Below, piece after piece: positions 46,171-64,000 of a stretch of 64,000 bases of DNA. The translations under genes were made by a program, and so were the position numbers. Each line of letters opens with the position of its first letter. Position 1 is the stretch's first letter. The DNA is from Bradysia coprophila. Lineage: Eukaryota > Arthropoda > Insecta > Diptera > Sciaridae. The notes under the pieces are model-generated. The model was not told where the DNA came from and made no database searches. It worked only from the letters and a program-made list of their open reading frames with translations. The stretch covers positions 1,302,001-1,366,000 of the forward strand of contig NW_023503555.1 in assembly GCF_014529535.1 (NCBI RefSeq), written 5' to 3'.

Positions 46171-47033
46171 TAAGAGTGATATCGCCAAAACTTGAACCAA
46201 TTTGAAAACAATGGTTCGGCGATCCAGGCAAGCTATAGCTCGTTAGAATCGTCTTTCAATTCTAAGAAATAGGGATCTTTTAGTTTTTCTGTTAGTTTCC
46301 CATTTTCGGAGTGAACACGTGAAAAGTCATAGCATGTCAAGGGGTGGTGAAAACAGTTTTTTTGTGATAGCTCAAGATAGACTTGTTTCTAAAAGTAGAA
46401 AATTTGTAGGAATATAGGCCTTTGGCAGACCTTCATAAAGAGTATAATCATCGGTTTGGGCCGCCACCCGTTCTAGACTGATGACTCAAAATATGGTCAA
46501 TGTTTGGTCAGTGCTACTGGCTTGCAACAGAATTTATCCGCGGAACAGACTATAGGGTGTTGTAGCTGGACTTACCCTCTTTCATTCCACGTATAAAAAA
46601 CCCCAGATAAATTCTGTTGCAAGCCATAAAGTTAGTTGAAGTAAAATGTCGCTCCAGGAGACCCATATTTTTCAGTGTTTTCAACTTGTTTTTGGTCTTC
46701 AAACAGGCTGGAGCGATGGGAATGAAATAAACTAAATCAAAATTACATGTTCAGCTCGAAATTGTCTTGAACCGAGCGATCATTGGTCTTGAAAATGTTG
46801 CTTTCCTCCTTCTTCGTAGAAGGTGGAAAACCTCATTTCTTCTACTTCACAAAATTAACAGAAACTCAATTGCTTGCTACGAATATAGGTTTATTGTAAA
46901 GCAGAGATGCGCAGCGTTCCCTATTTCTTAGAATTGAAAGACGATTCTAACGAGCTATAGCTTGCCTGGATCGCCGAACCATTGTATTTATTTTCACCAA
47001 AATTGGTTCAAGTTTTGGCGATATCACTCTTAA
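46170..47033. mobile_element. TTAA-flanked DNA element, 0.86 kb
   Basis: Long inverted ends of about 110 bp start GAGTGATATCGCCAAAACTT, continue through GGCGATCCAGGCAAGCTATA and TCGTCTTTCAATTCTAAGAA, and are repeated in reverse at 46917-47033. Both ends carry TTAA, which could be a piggyBac-style target duplication or part of the termini. There is no transposase. A second, longer member lies at 53861-55272. Confidence 0.8.
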
Positions 47034-47895
47034 TACGAGCGGCACCCTAAAAGTTTTGGGAATCGGGTAATTCCGATTCATGAAAGTATTTTATTTGAAC
47101 ATTTGAACAAAAAATTTTAAGGTAAATAGCTAACTCAGTTCGAAAAAAGGGTGTACTTAGTCATTAGGGCTTATCATTAAAAATTGAACTAAAATTTCAC
47201 GACTTTGGCAAGTTTAGGCCGGGGTTTCTGTTGTTTGGGTCGCAGTATCGATGTGATACCAGCATAGTCCGATAAAAGAATCCTAAAAATATGTATCTAA
47301 GAAATCCTAACAGATTTCATCAGAAATTTCCGGAAAAATCGAGACAATCACATGCAATTTCACTGCGAGAGCGGCCCTACAAAATGGATCAGTTTTTTCA
47401 TAAAAATTGAGATGGAACATGACCTGTTTCCTTGTAAAACAATAGCTTATATTTCATTTATGAAAGTCCATCCCTTTCGAGGCAGAACATTTTTCCGCAT
47501 CTGAGATATCGAGGCTGAGAAATTTAGATGACGAAAAAGCCTGATACTGAAGTCTCATTTTGAGATCACATTTTGCGTGCCTTAAGGCCTATCTAGTGGC
47601 TGTTTCTTGGTAATTTTTGCTTTGAGTAAACGTGAGGAATTTATAATCGAAAAAAATACAGTAAAAATATAAGTTGACGGAACGTTTTTAGCGAAATTGT
47701 TCTAGGACTACACAATTTGCCAAGGGACACTGACTAAGATCAAACTGGTTTTATCTGCGTATATCAAATTATTTCACATGAATTATGACTTTTCTGATAG
47801 CTGAGAGTCCAATGCAACAACAAAGTACATTCAGTCATCAAAACCTGTTTTTGAGGCAGATCTGTGGAGCTCTGAATCTGTCAGCAGTAGGTATG
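47034..47895. other. Downstream flank of HAP40-like gene, nothing supported
   Basis: No exon or clear repeat. Poly(A) signals for the minus-strand gene (AATAAATAAA complement) lie at 47896-47905. Confidence 0.35.
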
Positions 47896-47956
47896 TTTAT
47901 TTATTGTACCTTAAAGATTCATACTTGAACAGAGAAATGATAAAAGATGGTGTAGT

Positions 47957-49069
47957 TTACTGATTGCACTTTTTACTCAATTCCTCCAGCAATAAATAAT
48001 GTTCGGTGTCTAGACTCTTGTACAGAAACAAACGATCCAATGTATCGGCCGCTGGTGGCATTTTCTTCTTTCGACATGCCAGCACCAACTCACTTAAACA
48101 AAGAAACAGATCATTCGACAGGCCAATCTGTTCAGCATATTGATGGTCAGATGGCATTTTTGTGAATCGTTCCAGTAAACTTGTGTGCGACTCAACCAAT
48201 CGCGTCGACGGAAGTTCAAGCAGAAGTAGAAGTAGTAATCGAGACAATTCATTCCTATCGACAACAGAAAGATTATGCTGTTGCGTCAGACACATTGTGA
48301 GTAATTGGAAAGTCAAATGGATTCTCACCTTCTTATCACATCGACATATAAATACTGAACGTTTCGCTCATTGATGCTGTCCATCACTTCCGTCCGCTTA
48401 TCCAGCGCACTTGTGAAATCTTTCCGTTGAACGCACACTTTGGCCGCCACTTCCAGTTCATGAATTTTATGTGATGGTGATGTGAATCCACTGCTCACCT
48501 CTACGGAAGGTTTTACCTTCAGCATTTCTCTGACAACAGCTGCTTTCATCGGTGAACCATCTGGTAATAAGGTAATCGCATTGTTGTAACATTGCAGCGC
48601 ACATTCGATGAAAGCTCTATCGTTGGAGCGTATGCAAAGCTTTTCAAGTTTGATATCGGCGTCATGGTAGGAACGAGCGGCTTTCAGAAGGTAATCGATT
48701 TCGGCATATGAATTTTCTGCAAAGTGAATGGGTTCATTGAGTAACAATCACCCTGTGTCTGTTTCCTTAACGCCTTACCAATAATATGCTCACATTCAGC
48801 TGCATTCTGCCAACTCAGGCCGGCATATTCTAAGAGTGAAGCGTTTTTGAACTCAATAGCAAGCTGATTGAATTCATCGCTTATTTCGCTCACATTCGGT
48901 CCGAATCTCCTAAGAAATGAGAAGGTTGCAAAGGAGTGTTTAAGGATAACAAAGAAGACTCTCCGTTTGAATACACTCACTTAAATAGGACTCGCTTGAA
49001 TTTTTTTAGTTTTTCGTTGACTGCCTTATGTCTCCTCAAGAGGTCAGCCGGAAATTGTTGATTGTTCAT
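47957..49069 (-). CDS. HAP40/F8A-like huntingtin-associated protein
   Basis: This is a homologue of the 40-kDa huntingtin-associated protein (HAP40, F8A), a TPR-like helical protein that binds and stabilises huntingtin and has been linked to endosome movement. Exons 49069-48981, 48909-48779, 48716-48329 and 48254-47957 join in frame for 301 residues. Supporting features are the N-terminal NEKLKKFKRVLFKRRFGPNV and helical repeats such as EFKNASLLEYAGLSWQNAAE, EIDYLLKAARSYHDADIKLE and ALQCYNNAITLLP. The C-terminus is helical and Leu-rich. The last intron (74 bp, acceptor CGATAG) was chosen because it keeps the frame into NELSRLLLL. I rest the assignment on pattern recognition of the fold and order, so a different TPR protein is possible. 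Confidence 0.8.
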
Positions 49070-51324
49070 TAGTGGGGCGAAAGGTACACAGTTTTGGGTT
49101 TTGTTTATTTTCCTCTCTGCTAACAAATGTATGACATGAATGTCAACAACTTCGACTTCGAAGATTTCTGATGAAACGGATGAAACCAATGAAACCAAAG
49201 AATTCACTTACAACAGTGGCATCTTGGAGTGATATCTGTTAGAAACTTGAATTTGGAGGCGGAAAAAATTTAAAATTTCAAAAAAACGTTTTGTTAATAA
49301 TAGCGTAGGCAGCGAAGGAAGCGTAGTCTTAATCAGTCGCATTTTTGCCCAGTTTTGGACTCAGTAGATCAGGGAGCAAGGTTGATCGTCGCACCATACT
49401 CTGGTCGGCAGTGGACGCGTTGGACTTATTGTATTATTGAAATGGTTGTAGGTTGGTTCCTACAATTCCATAACTCAACATCGTCGATAATCTCCCCAGT
49501 TCTAGAACTTCGGGAATTCTTTAGTTTTGTATGGGTTGCCTTCTGGTAGCTTTTAGTTTTATTTGGGATCTTTGGGGTGGTAAATGGTTGGCTCATACAC
49601 AGCAGCAGTTGGATCGAATAGCACCTATATTGTGCATGCATGAATGCAATAAGTGACGATATCACCAAAGAGATTTTCTTCAGATGTAAGATTTTATATG
49701 ACGGACTATTGATATCAATCAAAGACCCTTAAAGGAGTTAAAAGTGACGCAAGTCCCTGTGCATACTTCCAAAACAACTGATATCATGCGGCGCATTCTG
49801 CGTTTGTATGTACACAATAATTTGTACAACAAAAGTTTGATCCAAAAAATCTTAGAAAGAAAATTTTATAAAAAATTGCGTCACAAGTGACAGATGGAAG
49901 TTACAGTTACCCAATTATATTATGACAATGGGATTGTAGGATGCATTACTTTTACATCCTACTTACTTCCCACATTCAATTGAACCAAAATTCAGTTTCA
50001 TTTTTGATTTTGTCGTTTGACCATGGACATACAAGTGGTTAGTTCTCATTATTTGCTTGTGGTGGCATCACATACATTGCGCGTCCAAGCAGTTAAAGAG
50101 GCACTAGGGAGCGTCAATGAAATTTCTTAAAGGAAAGTATAGACTTGATCACAAAGGCAGTAACACATTTAGAAGAGATGGAGTGTATGGTGGAGTGACT
50201 GGTTGGTGCAAGTACATCCACCAAAAAAACCTGCAGGTCTTGGGAAAAAAGTTGCTATAAAAAGTAGAATTTTCGTGTGAAATCCAAATTAACTTAAAAA
50301 AAACTAGGCGTTCGTACGAGTTCAACGAGCTATCACACGTTCTTTGGGAGTAGTCGGTATTCTAAGACATTCCACAAAAAAAAAGTTGGGGGAGGCCTCG
50401 TTTGGGAGCTAGGGCTCCCGGAAGTTTACATCCATATAACAGCGTGTAATATGTGTGTGTATATGTGTGTCAGAAGAAATAATCTTTTTTCAGCTAGTAT
50501 TTTATGAATAGTGGTTGGTAAGTGTCGGAAAAAGTGTTTTGATGAATTTGACATCACAAGTGGCACATGTAATGTTTATTTTTTCGAGATCCGTACGGTC
50601 ATAATTTAATTGACCTATTAAATTTACTCTTGCCCTTCATGCATGCATTTGCGTTTGCATTTTCCGTGGTAAAACTCTGGCGACCCCTATTATTCGCTAA
50701 AAACAGAGTAAACAGAATTGGTACAATGTAAGTGGTACAATGGTACATGTAAGTGACAAATTATGACAAATTATTCCACTATACTTTCCTGACCTAAGAA
50801 ACTGAGGTTTTCATCCACCTTTTTGCCCTGGTAAGTCAAACATCCAATATATAAAAATAGTTGTTAACAGACAATGGGAACGAGGTTCGAACATACGACT
50901 ATCGTATACCTATCGAATCTGTTACTTCTTTTGAACAAATTCTTTCATCAATTGGTACTTCATCAGGTTTAACGTGTTACGTTTAGCTAGAAAATGCAAC
51001 ATTGGTCAGAGGGTAAACAAGCAATGAGTACATCGGGACTGCCCGATCGCGCGCACCATGAACAGTCCGGACCTGAATCAGATCTCATTGCTTAATTGTG
51101 TCGTATCTATTCAAATAAAAGATGTCAAGTGACAAAAGTGTCTCGGTCTCTCTAGCGTCTCATTATAGTTCCTATGAGTGAGTTGTGCCATGACATTTCT
51201 GCTGGTCTGATTTAATATATTGAGCTGCGTTGTCAATATCGTGTTTAAAAAAAAGAACAAAAATTGTGTAGTGATGTGCTGTGCGTTCGTGTTTGTGTTT
51301 TAGAATCTTCGTAAATTTGTAAAA
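49070..51324. other. 2.2-kb intergenic region, nothing supported
   Basis: The region holds the 5' leader of the minus-strand HAP40-like gene and the promoter of the plus-strand zinc-finger gene. A small TG-repeat lies near 50455-50470. No further gene is supported. Confidence 0.35.
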
Positions 51325-52700
51325 ATGGACAACAATAATGACTTCTCTCCGACTAAAACACCAAACTATGGCGATCAATCCGCAATGATACACTGTGGCC
51401 TCTGCATTAAAGCGTCATTTCAAAGCAGAAATGAACTGTATGAACATTTTCAGAATCATCACGGCATCAATCAACAATTTAGACACTCCAATGTTATAGC
51501 GGCGAGGGCGAAGGGTAAGCACAGCCAGAAAATGGGCGAACGTCGTCCAACCTTCCAGGAGAATAGGCAACACGAACAAAATAACGTTCTGAATAATTCA
51601 ATACAGACAGTTATGTCCAACGTTCCAATCAATATTGAACCAGCTGTAGCCTCATCATCTGTACAAAATAGTCCTCCACCTCTTTACTATCTTCCAACGT
51701 CTGCGGATTTCATTGCAGGTAATTCGTGGATCTACTATGTTTTACAATGCGAGTAAACCGTTTCGAGAATTCTAATGTCCGCAAAATAATTCGTTCGGCA
51801 TGTGACTGATCTTGTGGGAATCAAATTATATAATTTCTGTCACGTTTTCCCGGATATGTTGTAAATAAATGCTTGGAACGGGTCGCGTTCGGTCCTACGA
51901 TTTCGAACCGAAGGTGAACTAAGGTTTCAGGTTCGATCTGAACTTGGCCTCAACCTGAAATTTTCTATTTCGGGTTCAACCCGCAACTGAATTGGTTCGA
52001 CCCGAGTCTGTGCTTTTAGATTAGCTTCGGGTGACCCGAAATTTTTACACCAGAAATCAGAAATGTTCACGAAAATTGCAGGGCTACCCGAAACAAACCT
52101 GATCCATCCTGAAAATTTCAGGTCAGGTTGGTGTCAAACCAGAAAGTAAAATTACAGGGTCGGATCACATTCGGGTCGAACCAATTCAGATTCGACTTCG
52201 GTTCGGGTTGAATCGAGAAATCCAGGTTCTGGTCAAATTCGGATCGAAGCTGAAATTTTAGTTCAGGTTCCATTTGAAATCCGGTTCGTATCAGCCTGAA
52301 TTGAAGCAGGTCAACCCGGACCCAATCCTTACTTGCAATGAAGCGATATAACAAAGGAAACACAATTAGCAATACCAATCATTCGAAAATCTTTTAAGGT
52401 TTCAAACAACCACCACCACCACAATATCCTGTTTATCAGCCGACCATCGCAAATACACTTTTCAATGCTCATGCCTTGGCGGCTTCCTTGGGATGCTTCA
52501 ATTTTGGTAACCAATTTCTTCAATCAAATCTACCATTCGGTACTGGCAGCGTTGATACGGCCTTTGGATCTGGGGAAAACGCAATGAGTGGGCTCCATAA
52601 TGGAAACAACACGGAAGAAAAACAACCGGCTGATGACATTCCTTCAGAATTTTCTCGTGACGACATCACAGTAGTGAATAGTCCAACTGATTCGATCTAG
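51325..52700 (+). CDS. Single C2H2 zinc-finger protein, role unknown
   Basis: Two exons, 51325-51718 and 52399-52700, join in frame for 231 residues. Near the N-terminus one C2H2-like finger is seen with Cys24, Cys27, His41 and His45 (CGLC...ELYEHFQNHH). Its Cys-to-His spacing of 13 is one more than the classic 12. The rest is low-complexity, rich in Asn, Gln and Pro, with a proline run (KQPPPPQYPVYQP) and an acidic Ser-rich end (DDITVVNSPTDSI). A nuclear DNA- or RNA-binding role is plausible but unproven. The intron (680 bp) is filled by a motif array. AATAAA lies at 52764-52769. Confidence 0.8.
51885..52325. repeat. GGGTTCGACCCG/TCAGGTT motif array in intron
   Basis: The zinc-finger gene intron contains about 20 short words related to TTCAGGTT, GGGTTCGACCCG and TTCGGGT in both orientations, mixed with AAATTTCAGG-like links. 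It resembles the ACCTGA arrays in two other introns but is richer in CG words. Confidence 0.65.
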
Positions 52701-52769
52701 TCAATGTGGACGAAACGTGGTGGATTTGCAAGTTTTTTTTTAAAGATTTTTAAAGACAAATACAATAAA

Positions 52770-53312
52770 TCAAATTGAGTAATCGCGCCCGCTGAATTTT
52801 ATTTCGAAATGACATTGTAATCAACACTAGCGCTAATGGCGGTGAAATAGCCAGAGCTACATTAGACCTTTCAGGTTATCATATGAAATTAGCTGCTGTC
52901 AAAGAAAATATTCATCAAAGGTTGTGTGCGGTGTGTATACTTTTCTGGCTACGATTTTAGGTAAATGTTGTGGATCCTTTGAATTGATGAATTAAGTACG
53001 TCCATATCTCGTGTGACAGTGAAACAATTGTATGAGCAAATAGAGTGTTAGTTCATACATTTCTCCTCAGTAGACAGTGTTCTCGACTGTAGTCAACAAA
53101 ACTCCGTCTAAACCCAGCGATTTATCTTTCGCTATTCTTTCACAACTTTTAAGTTACGATCCTCTACCACACAAACATGTTAAGCTCTTTCCCAAGTTTC
53201 TGATTTTTTATCCATCCCATTCATAATTCTGCTGAAAATCTGGCTCCCCTTCCGATAATTTTGCAGTCCCTATCAGTTGATTGAAAAACTAATCTTCCAG
53301 AATCCCAACACA
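52770..53312. other. Spacer between zinc-finger and mRpS21 genes
   Basis: No exon is certain. GATAATTTTGCAG at 53254-53266 could be a 3' splice site just upstream of the mRpS21 start, so a non-coding first exon may lie in this spacer. Confidence 0.35.
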
Positions 53313-53647
53313 ATGAGGCACGCAAAATTTTTGGCTCGCACAGTTTTGGTACAAAACAACAATGTCGAAGAAGCGGCCCGATTACTGAATCGAATTTTGG
53401 GAAACGAAGAAATATTCGATCAATTCAGACGCACCAGATATTACGAAAAACCGTGCCAGGTAAATTGCACTTTTAATAGAGAGAGAGAGAGTGAGAGTGG
53501 GATTTTCTACAAACTTAAATAAATCGTCAGGTTCGCCGCCGGATCAATTATGAGAAGTGCAAGTCAATTTTCAATGAGGATATGAACCGGAAAATTCAAA
53601 TGGTTTTGCGGAAGAATCGTGTGGATCCATTTCCCGGTTGCCATTGA
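53313..53647 (+). CDS. mRpS21: Mitochondrial ribosomal protein S21
   Basis: This is a small-subunit protein of the mitochondrial ribosome (bS21 family). Exons 53313-53459 and 53531-53647 join in phase 0 for 87 residues, the usual insect length. MRHAKFLARTVLVQNNNVEE, then RILGNEEIFDQFRRTRYYEK and the end RKNRVDPFPGCH are diagnostic. The intron is 71 bp and contains a GA run. No separate targeting peptide is visible, as is common for this protein. Confidence 0.97.
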
Positions 53648-53860
53648 ATATGCGGTCAGATTTAGATGAATAGATGTACAGTGTCCTAGTGACTTTTGTT
53701 AATTAAACCGAGAAAATTAATTTGATTTTTTGTCACTTATACTGTTGGAAGGGAGGCCAAATATACTTATAATGAGTCCGATAGGCACTATCTTCCATCA
53801 AACCATTTACAAAAGGTAAACGTATCACGGCGAGATCATTCAACCAGTGACTTATTTCGT

Positions 53861-55272
53861 TTAAGAGTGATATCGCCAAATCTTCAGGTGATTGGGGAAC
53901 AAACGGTCTCCGATTTTAATGAGTGATAGCTCGTTGGATTCGTCTTTCAATTCTAGGAAACACGTATCTTTCACTTTTTCTTTTAAAAAAAATTGTTTTC
54001 TGTGAAAAGCGTTCAAAAGTGAAGACATGTCAGAGGGTACCGAAAACAGTTTTTCGGCAATAACTGAAGAAAAGATTATTTTAAATTGTTGTAATGTTGT
54101 ACGAATGTCGGCCTTGGAAAGACCTACAGGTAGAGCATACGCACCGCTTGGTGCTAATAGATCCACGAGAGTTATGACTAAAAATATAGTGAATGTTCGG
54201 AGAGTGCGCCTTCTTTGCAGCTTTGATGTTCCACGGAACTGAGGATGGGGTGTTGTAGCTGGCCTCACCCACTATCGTTTCACATATAAATGAGCCCAGT
54301 ACTTTTGTGCTTTTTGTGATTTTTTCCTCCTTTTTGAGGGCCCAACTGCTGGAACAGAATCTGGAACGGTATTGCGGCAGTCATTTTTTATCGTCTACCA
54401 TTCTTTTACCTTATCTATAAAAAAACGCTTCGCTATGTCGCGAAAATATGTCGGAAAACCATATTTTTAATTTGAATTCTGCATTCATACAAAAAGGAAA
54501 CGAAAATTTCTGGTAAAAAGTGACCATCGCATCGGGAGCTTTGATCACCCACTCTCATGTGAATTTAGTTTTCTTGGTACAGCAAACTGTTCCATAATGT
54601 AGCCCAAGGTCCGAGGAGCATTTATCACACGCATCCAACCAACCGCAACCTCAAATCCTTCATAAAAGTAAACCTTTTTATGTAAGAAGTAAAGTCGGGA
54701 AAATTATCATTGGAAAGCTGAGGTATCAAGCAACTCTGTAAATTAAATTTAAGGTAAAAAAATGAAAATGGTCGACAACCGGTCGAAATTTCTTTGGTGA
54801 CATTTTAGAAATTGCACTATCTCTTACAGCCAATAGACCCTCCAGCGCAAGTTTTTATATTTTTAGGAATCGCCGAGTCTAAGCCTTCCTATAGAACCCT
54901 AAACCGTCAGGTTTGGTGATGCACGCAGGTGTTATTACTCAGATAATTTTTTTCTTAACACAGTCACTGAAGCCAGTACAGCCAACAGCCCGACGTATTT
55001 GATAGCTTATGGGATCGGCCTAGTCTAGCACAACAATATCCTAAAATTTGAAGGAAGTCGACCTCTTATTACCCGAGATAATCAGGGTTAAAAAATTTCC
55101 ACCTGAAAACCACCGTTTTTTTCAAACAGCTCTACCACGAAACAACAATTCCGAGAGAGGCGATATATATCTCGTTGAACTCGTAATGAAGCAAGGATTC
55201 GATGGATACTCGTCAAAAATCCGGATGGCATGGCTAGCCGATTGTTCGAAGATTTCACGATATTACTCTTAA
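53861..55272. mobile_element. TTAA-flanked DNA element, 1.4 kb
   Basis: The left end TTAAGAGTGATATCGCCAAA and the right end (complement of TTAAGAGTAATATCGTGAAA) are inverted repeats. The left 450 bp align with the element at 46170-47033 through shared words such as TCGTCTTTCAATTCTA, GGGGTGTTGTAGCTGG and CACATATAAA. It is more diverged and longer than the first copy. No transposase frame is seen. Confidence 0.75.
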
Positions 55273-55356
55273 ATGGAGCTAGAAGAAACACAAAATCCTT
55301 ACCACTGCAAACAATCAATAAAAAGCACTTAGAATTCGAGAAAAAAAAAGATTTTT

Positions 55357-55362
55357 TTTATT
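55357..55362 (-). terminator. Poly(A) signal of TTLL4-like gene
   Basis: AATAAA on the minus strand about 105 bp after the stop codon at 55467. Confidence 0.5.
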
Positions 55363-55466
55363 GTAAACGAACACAAATTGAATCCGCGAGTCAGTCTTAG
55401 TTCGTACGATCTGTAATCGCTTAAGTAGACTAAAACGAAAGAGAAAAAATAAAAATAATTTAAAAG

Positions 55467-61717
<6,251 letters not shown>

Positions 61718-63177
61718 CTGGAAAAAGGAAAACATAAATTAGAGAACGGAAAATTTGGAATCTCATTGACAAGATATTGATTTATATACATCCCAGCGCC
61801 ACATCAGTGTTTCATGAAACCAAAAAAAAAGACAGCAGAGAACTAAGCAAACGGATCTACCAACCGATGTTTTCTATTAGTGAGTTTGTGTGAAGAAAAT
61901 ATTGAACTATACAAATACGAGCAGACTCGTCTGCCACTTGAGGGAGATATCAAAAGTCTAGTTTGAATGAACCGAGTTGACTCCCAGAGATACTAGTACG
62001 TCGACTTTGTTAACAACATAGTCCTAACTCCACCTTTTCGCACCCTAAGACTACTAAAATTGTGTCATATCCCATATCCGGGACAGAAAGTCCCGTAGCA
62101 GTCTAAAAAAGGACCACTGTCGCTCGTTTATTAGTAACTAACTTCTGTTGTTATCGACCATAGTCATTCAATAAAATTACTTTCAAGGCTTCATGTCGTG
62201 ACATTACCTAACCTTCTGTATCCTACCATCCCTTGCATTTCTCTGACAAGGGCTTCCAATGGTGGCTTATTTTTTTAAACGATGCACGACTGGTAACGAG
62301 AGAGATTTCACCTATCCGATCCGATCAATCGATTAGTAACTATCGTATTCCAACAATTAAATTATAATTCAACCGCTAAACCCCGCCAAACTATGAGTAT
62401 GGGCCTACTTACGTTGGTACATCAGAAAATTACAACGATGAGATCATGAGAATTATTATTGACTTGGATAGTCCGATCATTTCTGTTCAAAGTTCGTCAA
62501 CATCGGCGCATCCATAATGGATGATCCGGTTTCGTTCTCCCCAATAATTTGCTGGCGTAGAGATAATTTTTATGGAACATGTTGTGAACGTTCATTCGAG
62601 GTGCAGAATTTATTTTACAAAGACACTACGAACAACACTGATACCAAAATATTTTTTTTCCTCTGTAGTATAGACCCATGGAAGTTAGTGACATATTTTT
62701 GGCCGAGAATTTCCTTAAATCTATTTTTTGTGTAGATATACAGAAATGTAGATCAAGTTCTCTCCTACATTATCGTTCATTTGCTCAAAAATTACCCATC
62801 ATGGCTTCACGATAATAAAATGTCTCGGTCAAAAATTTGTCAAGGAAAATACATTCAACCCTGCCATTACCGATGAATGAAGAGGCAAATTCAGACATCC
62901 ACATATACCGTCAAATCTCAGATTTTGAGAAATAATTTCAGCATCTTGCATCGAGTCACTCAATCTCCGCCGTCTCCACATATCGACTAAGATCGACGGA
63001 CTTTATGGATGTTTTGGATATCTGAATTGTAGGGTGCAGGGTAGTCAACTTGACGATTTTGTAAACGTTTCTGGATCGAAATAATTTGGCTATGAAGAAA
63101 CATGAAATTCGCTGGAAATTATTTTTTTTTAGATTTTTGCCCTTTAGCACAGAATCATGGAAATTTAACAGAACAGT
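61718..63177. other. Upstream of visible TTLL4 exons, nothing supported
   Basis: The missing N-terminal exons of the TTLL4-like gene may lie here or beyond the window. I found no matching open frame. Confidence 0.35.
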
Positions 63178-63548
63178 CTCGAAAGAATCTTAGAGCAACT
63201 CTAACTACAAACAGAGAAAAAAATGGTTGTAAATGGTTGATCCGAAGAAATTGCGAAAAAGTGTCATTTTTGAAGCTCGGAAACGGTTTTTCTAGTATGG
63301 ATTCGGATTCGGTGGTTGTTAGAGATTCCAAGTGAGACAAAGTCGGGCTACTCACTTCGAGGACCGACATGAAAATGCGTAACCAATTATCAAAAAAATA
63401 ATACTTGGTTGGTATGACCGGTACCTTTCACATTTCGAAGCCATATTCGAAACACCGTTCCCGAGCTTCAAAATGACACTTTTTTCGCAATATCTTCGGA
63501 TTTTTTTTTGTTGTAGTTAAAGTTGCTCAGCAATAAAGTCTTCCAAGA
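63178..63548. mobile_element. Imperfect palindromic element, about 370 bp
   Basis: Left arm words AGAGCAACTCTAACTAC, TCCGAAGAAATTGCGAAAAA and GTGTCATTTTTGAAGCTCGG reappear complemented at 63445-63530. The arms are diverged, so it is an older MITE. No clear target duplication. Confidence 0.65.
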
Positions 63549-64000
63549 AGAGTGGTAATTTTCACCCGAATACAGCCAGTGATTTTGCATTAGCGCTAAC
63601 TGGGAAAAAAATCGAAAAAATAGATCTCCAACGGATTTCATGTTTTTTCATTGTCGAAACATTTATTTTTCATGCCACGGGACGAAAAAGTATACTTTCG
63701 CCCCGCAAATGAGGAAAAATCAACTTTCACTCTTGGCATTGAAAGTTTTGTACGTGACTCGGGAAATTGTTATTTATCTATTGTGGACGGTAGATTTTCG
63801 TCCATTTCACGAGTTATAGTTCAATACAAACGAAGTGAGGGCGCCAAGAAGTGTCCAGGTTCCACTGTCCACAACAGATACGTATACAACTTTTGATGCA
63901 AAGGGACTCTATTACGAAAAAAATCTCTAATTTTGTCCAGTGGCATGAAAAACGTTTTTTGTTTGAGAGTATGCAACCCTTGTCTTCGACTCGGCTAAAA
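63549..64000. other. Window end, nothing supported
   Basis: An open frame at 63651-63896 has no recognisable domain. A short inverted pair, GGTAGATTTTCGTCC and the GGGACGAAAAAG word at about 63679, hints at further repeat sequence. Confidence 0.3.

Noticed and set aside
62517-62735. Open frame as a missing TTLL4 N-terminal exon
   Set aside because: It is on the plus strand and shows no similarity to TTLL proteins.

Overview
The window looks like nuclear DNA of an insect, most likely a dipteran and plausibly a lower fly such as a fungus gnat. This is inferred from AT-rich sequence, many short GT-AG introns (often 50-80 bp), an insect-type odorant receptor and closely insect-like ribosomal proteins. 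There are no operons, and no bacterial or viral gene blocks.

Layout. 1-4200 holds only repeats: a GGCAC-rich repeat with a nested palindrome, then a near-perfect 1.6-kb foldback element. 4.2-7.5 kb is a compact divergent pair, Rab geranylgeranyltransferase alpha (minus) and the U3 snoRNP protein UTP11 (plus). 8.7-10.2 kb is a small unrecognised spliced gene (minus) with a decayed LINE fragment in its intron. 12.7-13.7 kb is a secreted CREG-family gene (minus). 16-18.6 kb is a repeat field with a non-autonomous hAT element and a 5S-rRNA-derived scrap. 19.6-27.9 kb is a large plus-strand gene for a 1183-residue protein with a stonustoxin/MACPF-like N-terminus fused to a P-loop GTPase and Cys/His-rich modules. 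Its 4.6-kb first intron holds a hAT element (itself carrying a MITE), a palindromic MITE, a young copia-like LTR element and an ATTC microsatellite. 32.3-35.0 kb is a complete 11-exon polypeptide GalNAc-transferase (plus). 36.5-37.3 kb is ribosomal protein L37A/eL43 (minus) with a TOP-like leader. 38.7-40.1 kb holds palindromic MITEs, one with a nested insertion. 40.8-42.5 kb is a complete four-exon odorant receptor (plus). 43.3-47 kb is the densest repeat block: a hAT MITE, a TA-flanked palindrome, an 18-bp minisatellite, a 132-bp tandem repeat, a tRNA-like cassette inside an inverted repeat, and a TTAA-flanked element. 48.0-49.1 kb is a HAP40/F8A-like gene (minus). 51.3-52.7 kb is a C2H2 zinc-finger gene (plus), 53.3-53.6 kb is mitochondrial ribosomal protein S21 (plus), 53.9-55.3 kb is a second TTAA-flanked element, and 55.5-61.7 kb is the 3' two-thirds of a TTLL4-like tubulin polyglutamylase (minus, 5' exons not found).

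The genes are unrelated housekeeping, secretory and sensory genes and show no common pathway. The most distinctive features are the toxin-fold/GTPase gene and its element-filled intron; introns of three separate genes that carry arrays of a short degenerate motif (ACCTGA or its complement); and several nested insertions with intact target-site duplications, which give relative ages.

All exon joins are my own reading of splice consensus plus reading-frame phase. None is backed by transcripts.
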